In this document: piece by piece, positions 1 to 13,550 of the stretch
Layout of the letters: every line of letters starts with the position of its first letter
How positions within the stretch are numbered: the first letter of the stretch is position 1
Origin: Halictus rubicundus
Lineage: Eukaryota > Arthropoda > Insecta > Hymenoptera > Halictidae
Length of the DNA: 64,000 nucleotides
Reading direction: 5' to 3'
Assembly: GCF_050948215.1 (NCBI RefSeq)
Contig: NW_027488643.1
Coordinates: 310,001 to 374,000 of the forward strand
Notes under the pieces: model-generated
Told to the model about the DNA's origin: nothing
What the model saw: only the letters and a program-made list of their open reading frames with translations
Database searches by the model: none
Program-made: the position numbers and the translations under genes

Positions 1-720
1 ATATTATAGGATAGAGGATAGGATAGGATAGATGATAGGATAGGGTGGATGATAGGATATGATAGAGGATAGGATAGGTTAGGATAGAGGATAGGATAGG
101 ATAGACGATAGAGGATAGGATGGATAATAGGATATTATAGAGGATAGGATAGGATAGAGGAGAGGATGGGATAGAGGATAGGATAGGATAGAGGATAGGA
201 TAGGATAGAGTATAGGATAGAGGATGGAGGATAGGATAGGATAGAGGATAGGATAGGATAGAGGATAGGATAGGATAGAGGATAGGATAGTATAGTGTAT
301 AGGATAGGATACAGAATAGGATAGGATATAGGATAGAGAATAGGATAGGATGTAGGATAGAGAAGAGGATAGGATATAGGATAGGATAGGATAGAGGATA
401 GGACAGGATAAAGGATAGGATAGGATAGAGGATAGGATGGAGGATAGGATAGGATAAAGGATAGAGGATAGGATAGGATGGAGGATAGGATAGGATAGAG
501 GATAGGATAGGATAGAAGATAGGATAGGATAGAGGATAGGATAGAGTATAGGATAGAGGATGGAGGATAGGATAGGATAGACGATAGAGGATAGGATGGA
601 TGATGGGATATGATAGAGGATAGGATAGGATAGAGGATAGGAGACGATAGGATACAGGATAGGATAGAATAGAGGATAGGATAGGATAGAGGATAGGATA
701 GGATAGAGGATAGGATAGGA
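1..720 (+). repeat. Module X, first copy (partial)
   Basis: It opens with GGATATTATAGG-like variants and contains the GAGGAGAGGATGGG marker at about 157, followed by CATAGTATAG/ACAGAATAGG-type units at about 290-380. The same marker recurs at about 2371, 8433, 9402, 10580 (as GAGGAGGGGATGGG) and 13635. This first copy lacks the GTATGGGG marker that follows by about 460-530 bp in the copies at 2371, 9402, 10580 and 13635, so it is shortened or rearranged. Confidence 0.75.
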
Positions 721-1900
721 TAGAGGATAGAATAGGATTGAGGATACGATTGGATAGAGGATAGGGTAGGATGGAGGATAGGATAGGATAGAGGTTAGGA
801 TATTATATTGAATACGATAGGATTGAGGATAGGATAGTATAGAGTATAGGATAGAGGATGGAGGATAGGATAGGATAGGATGGAGGATATTATAGGATAG
901 ATGATAGAGGAAAGGATGGTTGATAGGAAAGGATAGAGGATAGGATAGGTTAGAGGATAGGATAGGATGGAGGATAGGATAGGATAGAGGATAGGATAGG
1001 ATAGAAGATAGGATAGGATAGAGGATAGGATAGAGTATAGGATAGAGGATGGAGGATAGGATAGGATAGACGATAGAGGATAGGATGGATGATGGGATAT
1101 GATAGAGGATAGGATAGGATAGAGGATAGGAGAGGATAGGATACAGGATAGGATAGGATAGAATATAGGATATGATAGAGGATAGGATAGGGTAGAGGAT
1201 AGGATAGATGATACGATAGAAGATGGAGGGTACCGTAGTATAGAGGATATGATAGCATAGGATGGAGGATAGTATAGGATAGACGATCGAGGAAAGGATG
1301 GATGATAGGATATGATAGAGGACAGGATAGTATTCAGGATAGGCCAGGATAGAACATGGGATAGGATAGAGGATAGGATACGATAGAGGATCGGGTAGGA
1401 TAGAGGATAGGATAGGATGGATGATAGGATATGACAGAGGATAGGATAGTATAGAGTATAGGATTGGATAGAGAATGGGATAGGATTGGGATAGATAGAT
1501 AGGATAGATAATAGAGTATAGGATTGGATAGAGGATACGATATGACAGGGGATAGGATAGGATAGACGATAGAGGATGCGAAGGATGATAGGATAGGATA
1601 GAGGATACGATATGATAGAGAATAGGATAGGATAGAGGATACGATAGGAATGACGATAGAGGATCCGATGGATGATAGGTTATGATAGACGATAGGATAG
1701 CATAGGGGATAGGATAGTATAGAGGATAGGATAGGATAGAGGATAGGATAGGATAGAGGACAGGATAGAATGGAGGATAGGATAGGATAGAGGATAGGAT
1801 AGGATAGAGGATAGGATAGGATAGAGGATAGGATAGGATACAGGATAGGATAGAGGATAGGATAGGACGGAGGATACCATAGAGTATAGGATAGAGGATA
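720..1900 (+). repeat. Module Y, copy 1
   Basis: The ordered rare markers are TATTATATTGAATA at 801, GGTACC at 1229, TTGGGATAGATAGAT at 1486 and GGATCC at 1661. The spacings 1229-1486 (257 bp) and 1486-1661 (175 bp) are kept in the copy at 12445-12702-12878 (257, 176 bp) and nearly in the copy at 15213-15480-15655 (267, 175 bp). That ordered conservation shows these are duplicates of one ancestral block. Compared with the copies near 12 and 15 kb it reads GGCCAGG near 1342, where they read GGCTAGG. Confidence 0.8.
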
Positions 1901-2279
1901 GGATAGGACAGAGGATAGGATAGAGTATAGGATAGAGGATGCAGGATAGGATAGGATAGAGGATACGATATGATATGGGATTGGATCGGATAGAGGATAC
2001 GATATGATAGAGGATAGGATAGGGTGGAGAATAGGATAGGAATGACGATAGAAGATGCGATGTATGATAGGTTATGATAGACGATGGAATAGCATAGAGG
2101 ATAGGATAGTATAGAGGATAGGATAGGATAGAGGATAGGATAGGATAGAGGATAGTTTAGAATGGAGGATAGGGTAGGATAGAGGATAGGATAGGATAGA
2201 GGATAGGATAGGATACAGGATAGGAAAGGATAGAGGATAGGATAGGATAGAGGATAGGATAGGATAGAGGATAGGATAG

Positions 2280-3500
2280 GATAGAGGGTAGGATAGGATA
2301 GATGATAGGATAGGATAGACGATAGAGGATAGGATGGATAATACGATATTATAGAGGATAGGATAGGATAGAGGAGAGGATGGGATAGAGGATAGGATAG
2401 GATAGAGGGTAGGATAGGATAGAGTATAGGATAGAGGATGGAGGATAGGATAGGATAGAGGATAATATAGGATAGAGGATAGGATAGGATGGATGATAGG
2501 ATATAACAGAGGATAGGATAGTACAGAGTATAGGGTTGGATAGAGAATAGGATAGGATATAGGATAGATAATAGGATAGGATATAGGATAGATAATAGGA
2601 TAGGATATAGGATACGATATGATAGAGGATAGGGTAGGTTGGAGGATAGGATAGTATAGAGGATAGCATAGGATAGAGGATAGGATAGGATGGAGGATAT
2701 AATAGGATAGAGGATAGGATAGGATAGAGGATAGGATAGAATAGAGGATAGGATAGGATAGAGGATAGGATAGGATAGAGGATAGGATGGAGGATAGGAT
2801 AGGATAGAGGATAGGATAGGATTGAGACTAGGATAGGATAGAGGATAGGATAGAATAGAGGATAGGATAGGATAGAGGATAGGATAGCATAGAGTATGGG
2901 GTAGAGGATATTATAGGATAGTGGATAGGATAGGATTGAGGATAGGTTAGGATAGAAGGTAGGATAGAGGATAGGATAGGATAGTGGATAGGATAGGATA
3001 GAGGATAGGGTAGGATAGAGGATAGGATAGGATAGAGGATAGGATAGGATAGAGGATAGGATAGGATAGAGGATAGGATAGGATAGAGGATAGGATAGTA
3101 TAGAGTATAGGATAGGATACAGAATAGGATGGGATATAGGATAGAGAATAGGATAGGATGTAGGATAGAGAAGAGGATAGGATATAGGATAGGATAGGAT
3201 AGAGGATAGGACAGGATAAAGGATAGGATAGGATAGAGGATAGGATGGAGGATAGGATAGGATAGGATGGAGGATAGGATAGGATAGGATAGAGGATAGG
3301 ATAGGATAGAAGATAGGATAGGATAGAGGATAGGATAGAGTATAGGATAGAGGATGGAGGATAGGATAGGATAGACGATAGAGGATAGGATGGATGATGG
3401 GATATGATAGAGGATAGGATAGGATAGAGGATAGGAGACGATAGGATACAGGATAGGATAGAATAGAGGATAGGATAGGATAGAGGATAGGATAGGATAG
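2280..3500 (+). repeat. Module X, copy 2
   Basis: GAGGAGAGGATGGG at about 2371 is followed by GTATGGGG at 2894. It then runs through GATTGAGG, GGTTAGG, GAAGGTAGG and GATAGTGG units and on to the TACAGAATAGG units near 3118. The same order is read in the copies at 9.3-10.1, 10.5-11.4 and 13.55-14.4 kb. Confidence 0.8.
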
Positions 3501-4740
3501 AGGATAGGATAGGATAGAGGATAGAATAGGATTGAGGATACGATTGGATAGAGGATAGGGTAGGATGGAGGATAGGATAGGATAGAGGATAGGATATTAT
3601 ATTGAATACGATAGGATTGAGGATAGGATAGTATAGAGTATAGGATAGAGGATGGAGGATAGGATAGGATAGGATGGAGGATAGTATAGGATAGATGATA
3701 GAGGAAAGGATGGTTGATAGGAAAGGATAGAGGATAGGATAGGTTAGAGGATAGGATAGGATGGAGGATAGGATAGGATAGAGGATAGGATAGGATAGAA
3801 GATAGGATAGGATAGAGGATAGGATAGAGTATAGGATAGAGGATGGAGGATAGGATAGGATAGACGATAGAGGATAGGATGGATGATGGGATATGATAGA
3901 GGATAGGATAGGATAGAGGATAGGAGACGATAGGATACAGGATAGGATAGGATAGAGGATAGGATAGGATGGAGGATAGGATAGATGATACGATAGAAGA
4001 TGGAGGGTACCGTAGTATAGAGGATATGATAGCATAGGATGGAGGATACGATATGATAGAGGATAGGGTAGGATGGAGGATAGGATAGGATAGAGGATAG
4101 GATATTATATTGAATACGATAGGATGGAGGATAGGATAGGATAGAGTATAGGATAGAGGATGGAGGATAGGATAGGATAGAGGATAAGATGGGATAGAGG
4201 ATAGAATAGGATAGAGGATAAGATGGGATAGAGGATAGGATAGGATAGACGATAGAGGATGCGAAGGATGATAGGATAGGATATAGGATACGATATGATA
4301 GAGAATAGGATAGGATAGAGGATAAGATAGGAATGACGATAGAGGATCCGATGGATGATAGGTTATGATAGACGATAGGATAGCATAGGGGATAGGATAG
4401 TATAGAGGATAGGATAGGATAGAGGATAGGATAGGATAGAGGACAGGATAGAATGGAGGATAGGATAGGATAGAGGATAGGATAGGATAGATGATAGGAT
4501 AGGATAGAGGATAGGATAGGATACAGGATAGGATAGAGGATAGGATAGGACGGAGGATACCATAGAGTATAGGATAGAGGATAGGATAGGACAGAGGATA
4601 GGATAGAGTATAGGATAGAGGATGCAGGATAGGATAGGATAGAGGATAGGATAGAGTATAGGATAGAGGATGGCGGAGAGGATAGGATGGAGGATGGGAT
4701 AGAATAGAGGATAGGATAGGATAGAGCATATGATAGGATA
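3500..4740 (+). repeat. Module Y, copy 2, with internal deletion
   Basis: Markers are TATTATATTGAATA at 3595, GGTACC at 4006, a second TATTATATTGAATA at 4103, GGATCC at 4344 and GGCGGAGAGG near 4672. Against the copy at 11.5-13.28 kb the offset is 8,025 bp at the first marker, 8,037 bp at the next two, and about 8,534 bp at the last two. So this copy lacks roughly 0.5 kb, namely the part that carries the second GGTACC and the TTGGGATAGATAGAT marker. Confidence 0.8.
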
Positions 4741-5100
4741 GAGGATAGGATAGGATGGAGGATAGGATAGGATAGAGGATACGATATGATATGGGATTGG
4801 ATCGGATAGAGGATACGATATGATAGAGGATAGGATAGGGTGGAGAATAGGATAGGAATGACGATAGAAGATGCGATGTATGATAGGTTATGATAGACGA
4901 TGGGATAGCATAGAGGATAGGATAGTATAGAGGATAGGATAGGATAGAGGATAGGATAGGATAGAGGATAGTTTAGAATGGAGGATAGGGTAGGATAGAG
5001 GATAGGATAGGATAGAGGATAGGATAGGATACAGGATAGGAAAGGATAGAGGATAGGATAGGATAGAGGATAGGATAGGATAGAGGATAGGATAGGATAG
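4740..5100 (+). repeat. Region A link segment with GAATGACGATAGAAGATGCG variant
   Basis: It carries a sister version of the GGATCC block, GATAGAAGATGCGATG, at about 4857-4885. That version is also found at about 2041-2070 and 13389-13415, each time after a GATATGGGATTGGATCGG stretch. It then runs into increasingly regular 17-mers that lead to the B-type island. Confidence 0.7.
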
Positions 5101-5640
5101 AGGGTAGGATAGGATAGATGATAGGATAGGATAGAGGATAGGATAGGATAGAGGATAGGATAGGATAGAGGATAGGATAGGTTAGAGGATAGGATAGGAT
5201 AGAGGATAGGATAGGATAGAGGATAGGATAGGATAGAGGACAGGATAGGATAGAGGATTGGATATGATACAGGAAAGGATAGGATAGGATAGAGGATAGG
5301 ATAGGATAGAGGATAGGATAGGACAGAGGATAGGATAGGGGATTTGATAGGATAGAGGATAGGATAGGATAGAGGATAGGATAGGATAGAGGATAGGATA
5401 GGATGGAGGATTGGATAGAGGATAGGATAGAGGATAGGAAAGGATAGAAGATAGGATAGGATAGAGGATAGGATAGGATAGAGGATAGGATAGGATAGAG
5501 GATAGGATAGAGGATAGGATAAGATAGAGGCTAGGATAGGATAGAAGATAGGATAGGATAGAGGATAGGATAGGATAGAGGATAGGATAGGATAGAGGAT
5601 AGGATGGAGGATAGGATAGGATAGAGGATAGGATAGGATT
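5100..5640 (+). repeat. B-type island inside region A
   Basis: This stretch is clean 17-mers with the variants typical of region B: GGATTGGATATGATACAGG at about 5254, GGGGATTTG at about 5338, GATGGAGGATTGG at about 5400 and GGAAAGGATAGAAG at about 5437. The same order is found near 19.2-19.4 and 21.2-21.4 kb. GGGGATTTG is otherwise absent upstream of about 16.3 kb. Its flanks on both sides are A-type. Confidence 0.8.
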
Positions 5641-8280
5641 GAGCCTAGGATAGGATAGAGGATAGGATAGAATAGAGGATAGGATAGGATAGAGGATAGG
5701 ATAGCATAGAGTATGGGGTAGAGGATATTATAGGATAGTGGATAGGATAGGATTGAGGATAGGTTAGGATAGAAGGTAGGATAGAGGATAGGATAGGATA
5801 GTGGATAGGATAGGATAGAGGATAGGGTAGGATAGAGGATAGGATAGGATAGAGGATAGGATAGGATAGAGGATAGGATAGGATAGAGGATAGGATAGGA
5901 TAGAGGATAGGATAGTATAGAGTATAGGATAGGATACAGAATAGGATAGAATATAGGATAGAGAATAGGATAGGATGTAGGATAGAGAATAGGATAGGAT
6001 ATAGGATAGGATAGGATAGAGGATAGGACAGGATAAAGGATAGGATAGGATAGAGGATAGGATGGAGGATAGGATAGGATAAAGGATAGAGGATAGGATG
6101 GATGATAGGATATGATAGAGGATAGGATAGGATAGTGAATACGATAGGATTGAGGATAGGATAGGATGGATAGGATAGGATAGGATAGGATTGAGGGTAG
6201 GATTGGATAGAGGATAGGATAGGATATAGGATAGATAATAGGATAGGATATAGGATATTATAGGATAGAGGATAGGATAGGATAGAGGATAGGATAGGAT
6301 AGAGGATAGGATGGAGGATAGGATAGGATAAAGGATAGAGGATAGGATGGATGATAGGATATTATAGAGGATACGATAGGATAGTGAATAAGATAGGATT
6401 GAGGATAGGATAGGATGGATAGGATAGGATAGGATAGAGGATAAGATAGGATATACGATAGAGGGTGCGATGGATGATAGGTTATGATAGACGATAGGAT
6501 AGCATAGAGGATAGGATAGTATAGGGGATAGGATAGGATAGAGGATAGGATAGGATAGAGGATAGTATAGGATAGAGGATAGAGTAGGATAGGATAGAGG
6601 ATACGATAGAGGATAGGATGGAGGAGTGGATAGTTTAGAGGATAGGATAGGATAGACGATACGATAGAATGGAGGATAGGATAGGATAGAGGATAGGATA
6701 GGATAGATGATACGATAGAAGATGCAGGGTAGCGTGGGATAGAGGATAGGATAGAGGCTGGAGAATAGGATAGGATAGAGGATAAGATAGGATAGAGGAT
6801 AGGATAGGATGGAAGATAGGATATGACAGAGGATAGGATAGTATAGGGTATAGGATTGGATAGAGAATAGGATGGGATATAGGATAGATAAGAGGATAGG
6901 ATAGAGGATAGGATAAGATAGAGGATAAGATAGGATAGAGGATAGGATGGATGATAGGATAGGATAGAGGATAGGATAGGATAGAGGATAGGATGGATGA
7001 TACGATATGATAGAGGATAGGATAGGAAAGAGGATAGGATAGGATAGAGGATAGGATAGGATAGTTGATACGATATGATAGATGATAGGATAGGATGGAT
7101 GATAGGATATGATAGAGGATAGGATGGGATAAAGGATAGGATAGGATAGGATAGACGATAGGATATGATAGAGGATAGGATAGGATAGAGGAAAGGATAG
7201 GATAGAGGATAGGATAGGATAGAGGATAGGATAGGACAGATGATAGGATAGAGTATAGGATAGAGGATGCAGGATAGGATAGGCTAGAGGATAGGATAGT
7301 ATAGAGTATAGGATAGGATACAGAATAGGATAGGATATAGGATAGAGAATAATATATGATATGGGATGGAGAATAGGATAGGATATAGGATAGATAATAG
7401 GATAGTATATAGGATATTATAGGATAGAGGATAGGATAGGATAGAGGATACGATATGATAGAGGATAGGGTAGGTTGGAGGATAGGATAGTATAGAGGAT
7501 AGCATAGGATAGAGGATAGGATAGGATGGAGGATAGGATAGGATAGAGGATAGGATAGGATAGAGGATAGGATGGAGGATAGGATAGGATAGAGGATAGG
7601 ATAGGATTGAGCCTAGGATAGGATAGAGGATAGGATAGAATAGAGGATAGGATAGGATAGAGGATAGGATAGCATAGAGTATGGGGTAGAGGATATTATA
7701 GGATAGTGGATAGGATAGGATTGAGGATAGGTTAGGATAGAAGGTAGGATAGAGGATAGGATAGGATAGTGGATAGGATAGGATAGAGGATAGGGTAGGA
7801 TAGAGGATAGGATAGGATAGAGGATAGGATAGGATAGAGGATAGGATAGGATAGAGGATAGGATAGGATAGAGGATAGGATAGTATAGAGTATAGGATAG
7901 GATACAGAATAGGATAGAATATAGGATAGAGAATAGGATAGGATGTAGGATAGAGAATAGGATAGGATATAGGATAGGATAGGATAGAGGATAGGACAGG
8001 ATAAAGGATAGGATAGGATAGAGGATAGGATGGAGGATAGGATAGGATAAAGGATAGAGGATAGGATGGATGATAGGATATGATAGAGGATAGGATAGGA
8101 TAGTGAATACGATAGGATTGAGGATAGGATAGGATGGAGGATAGGATAGGATTGAGGGTAGGATTGGATAGAGGATAAAATAGGATAGAGGATGGGGTAG
8201 GATGGATGATAGGACATGACAGAGGATAGGATAGTATAGAGTATTGGATTGGATAGAGAATAGGATAGGATAAAGGATAT
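5640..8280 (+). repeat. Region A, two module X right halves with a highly variable stretch
   Basis: GTATGGGG markers at 5711 and 7679 each start the usual module-X right half. Between them, about 6.1-7.27 kb is among the most irregular sequence in the window: pure GGATA runs near 6170-6195, GAGGAGTGGATAGTTTAG near 6620, GCAGGGTAGCGTGGG near 6724, and frequent ATGATAGG units. About 7.5-8.3 kb is duplicated at 9.75-10.5 kb (GTATGGGG 7679 to 9918, offset 2,239 bp). Confidence 0.75.
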
Positions 8281-9250
8281 TATAGGATAGAGGATAGGAT
8301 AGGATAGAAGATAGGATAGGGTGGATGATAGGATATGATAGAGGATAGGATAGGTTAGGATAGAGGATAGGATAGGATAGACGATAGAGGATAGGATGGA
8401 TAATAGGATATTATAGAGGATAGGATAGGATAGAGGAGAGGATGGGATAGAGGATAGGATAGGATAGAGGGTAGGATAGGATAGAGTATAGGATAGAGGA
8501 TGGAGGATAGGATAGGATAGAGGATAATATAGGATAGAGGATAGGATAGGATGGATGATAGGATATAACAGAGGATAGGATAGTACAGAGGATAGATAAT
8601 AGGATATAGGATATAGGACAGATAATAGGATAGGATAGAGGATATTATAGGATAGAGGATAGGATAGGATAGAGGATACGATATGATAGAGGATAGGGTA
8701 GGATAGACGATAGAGGATGCGATGGATGATAGGATAGGATAGAGGATACGATATGATAGAGGATAGGATAGGATAGAGGATAGGATAGGATAGAGGATAG
8801 GATAGAGTATAGGATAGAGGATGGAGGATAGGATAGGATAGAGGATAAGATAGGATATACGATAGAGGATGGGATGGATGATAGGTTATGATACAGGATA
8901 GGATAGCATAGAGGATAGGATAGTATAGGGGACAGGATAGGATAGGATAGAGGATACGATAGAGGATATTATGGAGGAGTGGATAGGAGAGAGGATAGGA
9001 TTGGATAGAGTATAGGATAGAGGATGGAGGATAGGATAGGATAGAGGATAAGATAGGATAAAGGATAGGGTAGGTTGGATGATAGGATATGTCAGAGGAT
9101 AGGATAGAGTATAGGATAGAGGATGCAGGATAGGATAGGCTAGAGGATAGGATAGTATAGAGTATAGGATAGGATACAGAATAGGATAGGATATAGGATA
9201 GAGAATAATATATGATATGGGATGGAGAATAGGATAGGATATAGGATATT
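8280..9250 (+). repeat. Module X, copy 3 (short)
   Basis: It starts with GGATATTATAGG and GGGTGGATGATAGG variants like the beginning of the window, with GAGGAGAGGATGGG at about 8433. It lacks the following GTATGGGG marker. Instead it has irregular units including GGATATTATGGAGGAGTGG near 8960. Confidence 0.65.
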
Positions 9251-11500
9251 ATAGGATAGAGGATAGGATAGGATAGATGATAGGATAGGATGGATGATAG
9301 GATATGATAGAGGATAGGATAGGTTAGGATAGAGGATAGGATAGGATAGACGATAGAGGATAGGATGGATAATAGGATATTAAAGAGGATAGGATAGGAT
9401 AGAGGAGAGGATGGGATAGAGGATAGGATAGGATAGAGGATAGGATAGGATAGAGTATAGGATAGAGGATGGAGGATAGGATAGGATAGAGGATAATATA
9501 CAATAGAGGATAGGATAGGATGGATGATAGGATATAACAGAGGATAGGATAGTACAGAGTATAGGATTGGATAGAGAATAGGATAGGATATAGGATAGAT
9601 AATAGGATAGTATATAGGATATTATAGGATAGAGGATAGGATAGGATAGAGGATAACATATGATAGAGGATAGGGTAGGTTGGAGGATAGGATAGTATAG
9701 AGGATAGCATAGGATAGAAGATAGGATAGGATGGAGGATAGGATAGGATAGAGGATAGGATAGAATAGAGGATAGGATAGGATAGAGGATAGGATAGGAT
9801 AGAGGATAGGATGGAGGATAGGATAGGATAGAGGATAGGATAGGATTGAGCCTAGGATAGGATAGAGGATAGGATAGAATAGAGGATAGGATAGGATAGA
9901 GGATAGGATAGCATAGAGTATGGGGTAGAGGATATTATAGGATAGTGGATAGGATAGGATTGAGGATAGGTTAGGATAGAAGGTAGGATAGAGGATAGGA
10001 TAGGATAGTGGATAGGATAGGATAGAGGATAGGGTAGGATAGAGGATAGGATAGGATAGAGGATAGGATAGGATAGAGAATAGGATAGGATGTAGGATAG
10101 AGAATAGGATAGGATATAGGATAGGATACGATAGAGGATAGGACAGGATAAAGGATAGGATAGGATAGAGGGTAGGATGGAGGATAGGATAGGATAAAGG
10201 ATAGAGGATAGGATGGATGATAGGATATGATAGAGGATAGGATAGGATAGTGAATACGATAGGATTGAGGATAGGATAGGATGGAGGATAGGATAGGATT
10301 GAGGGTTGGATTGGATAGAGGATAAAAAAGGATAGAGGATGGGGTAGGATGGATGATAGGACATGACAGAGGATAGGATAGTATAGAGTATAGGATTGGA
10401 TAGAGAATAGGATAGGATATAGGATATTATAGGATAGAGGATAGGATAGGATAGATGATAGGATAGGGTGGATGATAGGATATGATAGAGGATAGGATAG
10501 GTTAGGATAGAGGATAGGATAGGATAGACGATAGAGGATAGGATGGATAATAGGATATTATAGAGGATAGGATAGGATAGAGGAGGGGATGGGATGGAGG
10601 ATAGGATAGGATAAAGGGTAGGATAGGATAGAGTATAGGATAGAGGATGGAGGATAGGATAGGATAGAGGATAATATAGGATAGAGGATAGGATAGGATG
10701 GATGATAGGATATAACAGAGGATAGGATAGTACAGAGTATAGGATTGGATAGAGAATAGGATAGGATATAGGAAAGATAATAGGATAGGATATAGGATAT
10801 TATAGGATAGAGGATAGGATAGGATAGAGGATACGATATGATAGAGGATAGGGTAGGTTGGAGGATAGGATAGTATAGAGGATAGCATAGGATAGAGGAT
10901 AGGATAGGATGGAGGATATAATAGGATAGAGGATAGGATAGGATAGAGGATAGGATAGAATAGAGGATAGGATAGGATAGAGGATAGGATAGGATAGAGG
11001 ATAGGATGGAGGATAGGATAGGATAGAGGATAGGATAGGATTGAGACTAGGATAGGATAGAGGATAGGATAGAATAGAGGATAGGATAGGATAGAGGATA
11101 GGATAGCATAGAGTATGGGGTAGAGGATATTATAGGATAGTGGATAGGATAGGATTGAGGATAGGTTAGGATAGAAGGTAGGATAGAGGATCGGATAGGA
11201 TAGTGGATAGGATAGGATAGAGGGTAGGGTAGGATAGAGGATAGGATAGGATAGAGGATAGGATAGGATAGAGGATAGGATAGGATAGAGGATAGGATAG
11301 GATAGAGGATAGGATAGTATAGAGTATAGGATAGGATACAGAATAGGATAGGATATAGGATAGAGAATAGGATAGGATGTAGGATAGAGAAGAGGATAGG
11401 ATATAGGATAGGATAGGATAGAGGATAGGACAGGATAAAGGATAGGATAGGATAGAGGATAGGATGGAGGATAGGATAGGATAAAGGATAGAGGATAGGA
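9250..11500 (+). repeat. Module X, copies 4 and 5, adjacent
   Basis: Two module-X copies lie in direct succession: GAGGAGAGGATGGG at 9402 with GTATGGGG at 9918, then GAGGAGGGGATGGG at 10580 with GTATGGGG at 11113. The two marker offsets (1,178 and 1,195 bp) differ by 17 bp, so the copies differ by about one net unit. This looks like a tandem duplication of about 1.2 kb. Confidence 0.75.
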
Positions 11501-13550
11501 TAGGATGGAGGATAGGATAGGATAGAGGATAGGATAGGATAGAAGATAGAATAGGATTGAGGATACGATTGGATAGAGGATAGGGTAGGATGGAGGATAG
11601 GATAGGATAGAGGTTAGGATATTATATTGAATACGATAGGATTGAGGATAGGATAGTATAGAGTATAGGATAGAGGATGGAGGATAGGATAGGATAGGAT
11701 GGAGGATAGTATAGGATAGATGATAGAGGAAAGGATGGTTGATAGGAAAGGATAGAGGATAGGATAGGTTAGAGGATAGGATAGGATGGAGGATAGGATA
11801 GGATAGAGGATAGGATAGGATAGAAGATAGGATAGGATAGAGGCTAGGATAGAGGATAGGATAGAGTATAGGATAGAGGATGGAGGATAGGATAGGATAG
11901 ACGATAGAGGATAGGATGGATGATGGGATATGATAGAGGATAGGATAGGATAGAGGATAGGAGACGATAGGATACAGGATAGGATAGGATAGAGGATAGG
12001 ATAGGATGGAGGATAGGATAGATGATACGATAGAAGATGGAGGGTACCGTAGTATAGAGGATATGATAGCATAGGATGGAGGATACGATATGATAGAGGA
12101 TAGGGTAGGATGGAGGATAGGATAGGATAGAGGATAGGATATTATATTGAATACGATAGGATGGAGGATAGGATAGGATAGAGTATGGGATAGAGGATGG
12201 AGGATAGGATAGGATAGAGGATAAGATGGGATAGAGGATAGAATAGGATAGAGGATAAGATGGGATAGAGGATAGGATAGGATAGACGATAGAGGATAGG
12301 ATGGATGATGGGATATGATAGAGGATAGGATAGGATAGAGGATAGGAGAGGATAGGATACAGGATAGGATAGGATAGAATATAGGATAGGATAGAGGATA
12401 GGATAGGGTAGAGGATAGGATAGATGATACGATAGAAGATGGAGGGTACCGTAGTATAGAGGATATGATAGCATAGGATGGAGGATAGTATAGGATAGAC
12501 GATAGAGGAAAGGATGGATGATAGGATATGATAGAGGACAGGATAGTATTCAGGATAGGCTAGGATAGAACATGGGATAGGATAGAGGATAGGATAGGAT
12601 AGAGGATCGGGTAGGATAGAGGATAGGATAGGATGGATGATAGGATATGACAGAGGATAGGATAGTATAGAGTATAGGATTGGATAGAGAATGGGATAGG
12701 ATTGGGATAGATAGATAGGATAGATAATAGAGTATAGGATTGGATAGAGGATACGATATGACAGGGGATAGGATAGGATAGACGATAGAGGATGCGAAGG
12801 ATGATAGGATAGGATAGAGGATACGATATGATAGAGAATAGGATAGGATAGAGGATAAGATAGGAATGACGATAGAGGATCCGATGGATGATAGGTTATG
12901 ATAGACGATAGGATAGCATAGGGGATAGGATAGTATAGAGGATAGGATAGGATAGAGGATAGGATAGGATAGAGGACAGGATAGAATGGAGGATAGGATA
13001 GGATAGAGGATAGGATAGGATAGAGGATAGGATAGGATAGAGTATAGGATAGGATACAGGATAGGATAGAGGATAGGATAGGACGGAGGATACCATAGAG
13101 TATAGGATAGAGGATAGGATAGGACAGAGGATAGGATAGAGTATAGGATAGAGGATGCAGGATAGGATAGGATAGAGGATAGGATAGAGTATAGGATAGA
13201 GGATGGCGGAGAGGATAGGATGGAGGATGGGATAGAATAGAGGATAGGATAGGATAGAGCATATGATAGGATAGAGGATAGGATAGGATGGAGGATAGGA
13301 TAGGTTAGAGGATACGATATGATATGGGATTGGATCGGATAGAGGATACGATATGATAGAGGATAGGATAGGGTGGAGAATAGGATAGGAATGACGATAG
13401 AAGATGCGATGTATGATAGGTTATGATAGACGATGGGATAGCATAGAGGATAGGATAGTATAGAGGATAGGATAGGATAGAGGATAGGATAGGATAGAGG
13501 ATAGTTTAGAATGGAGGATAGGGTAGGATAGAGGATAGGATAGGATAGAG
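11500..13550 (+). repeat. Module Y, copy 3 (most complete)
   Basis: All Y markers are present in order: TATTATATTGAATA 11620, GGTACC 12043, TATTATATTGAATA 12140, GGTACC 12445, TTGGGATAGATAGAT 12702, GGATCC 12878, GGCGGAGAGG about 13205. The GATAGAAGATGCGATG version follows at about 13395. The 97-bp distance from GGTACC to the second TATTAT marker is the same in three copies (4006/4103, 12043/12140, 14736/14833). Confidence 0.8.
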
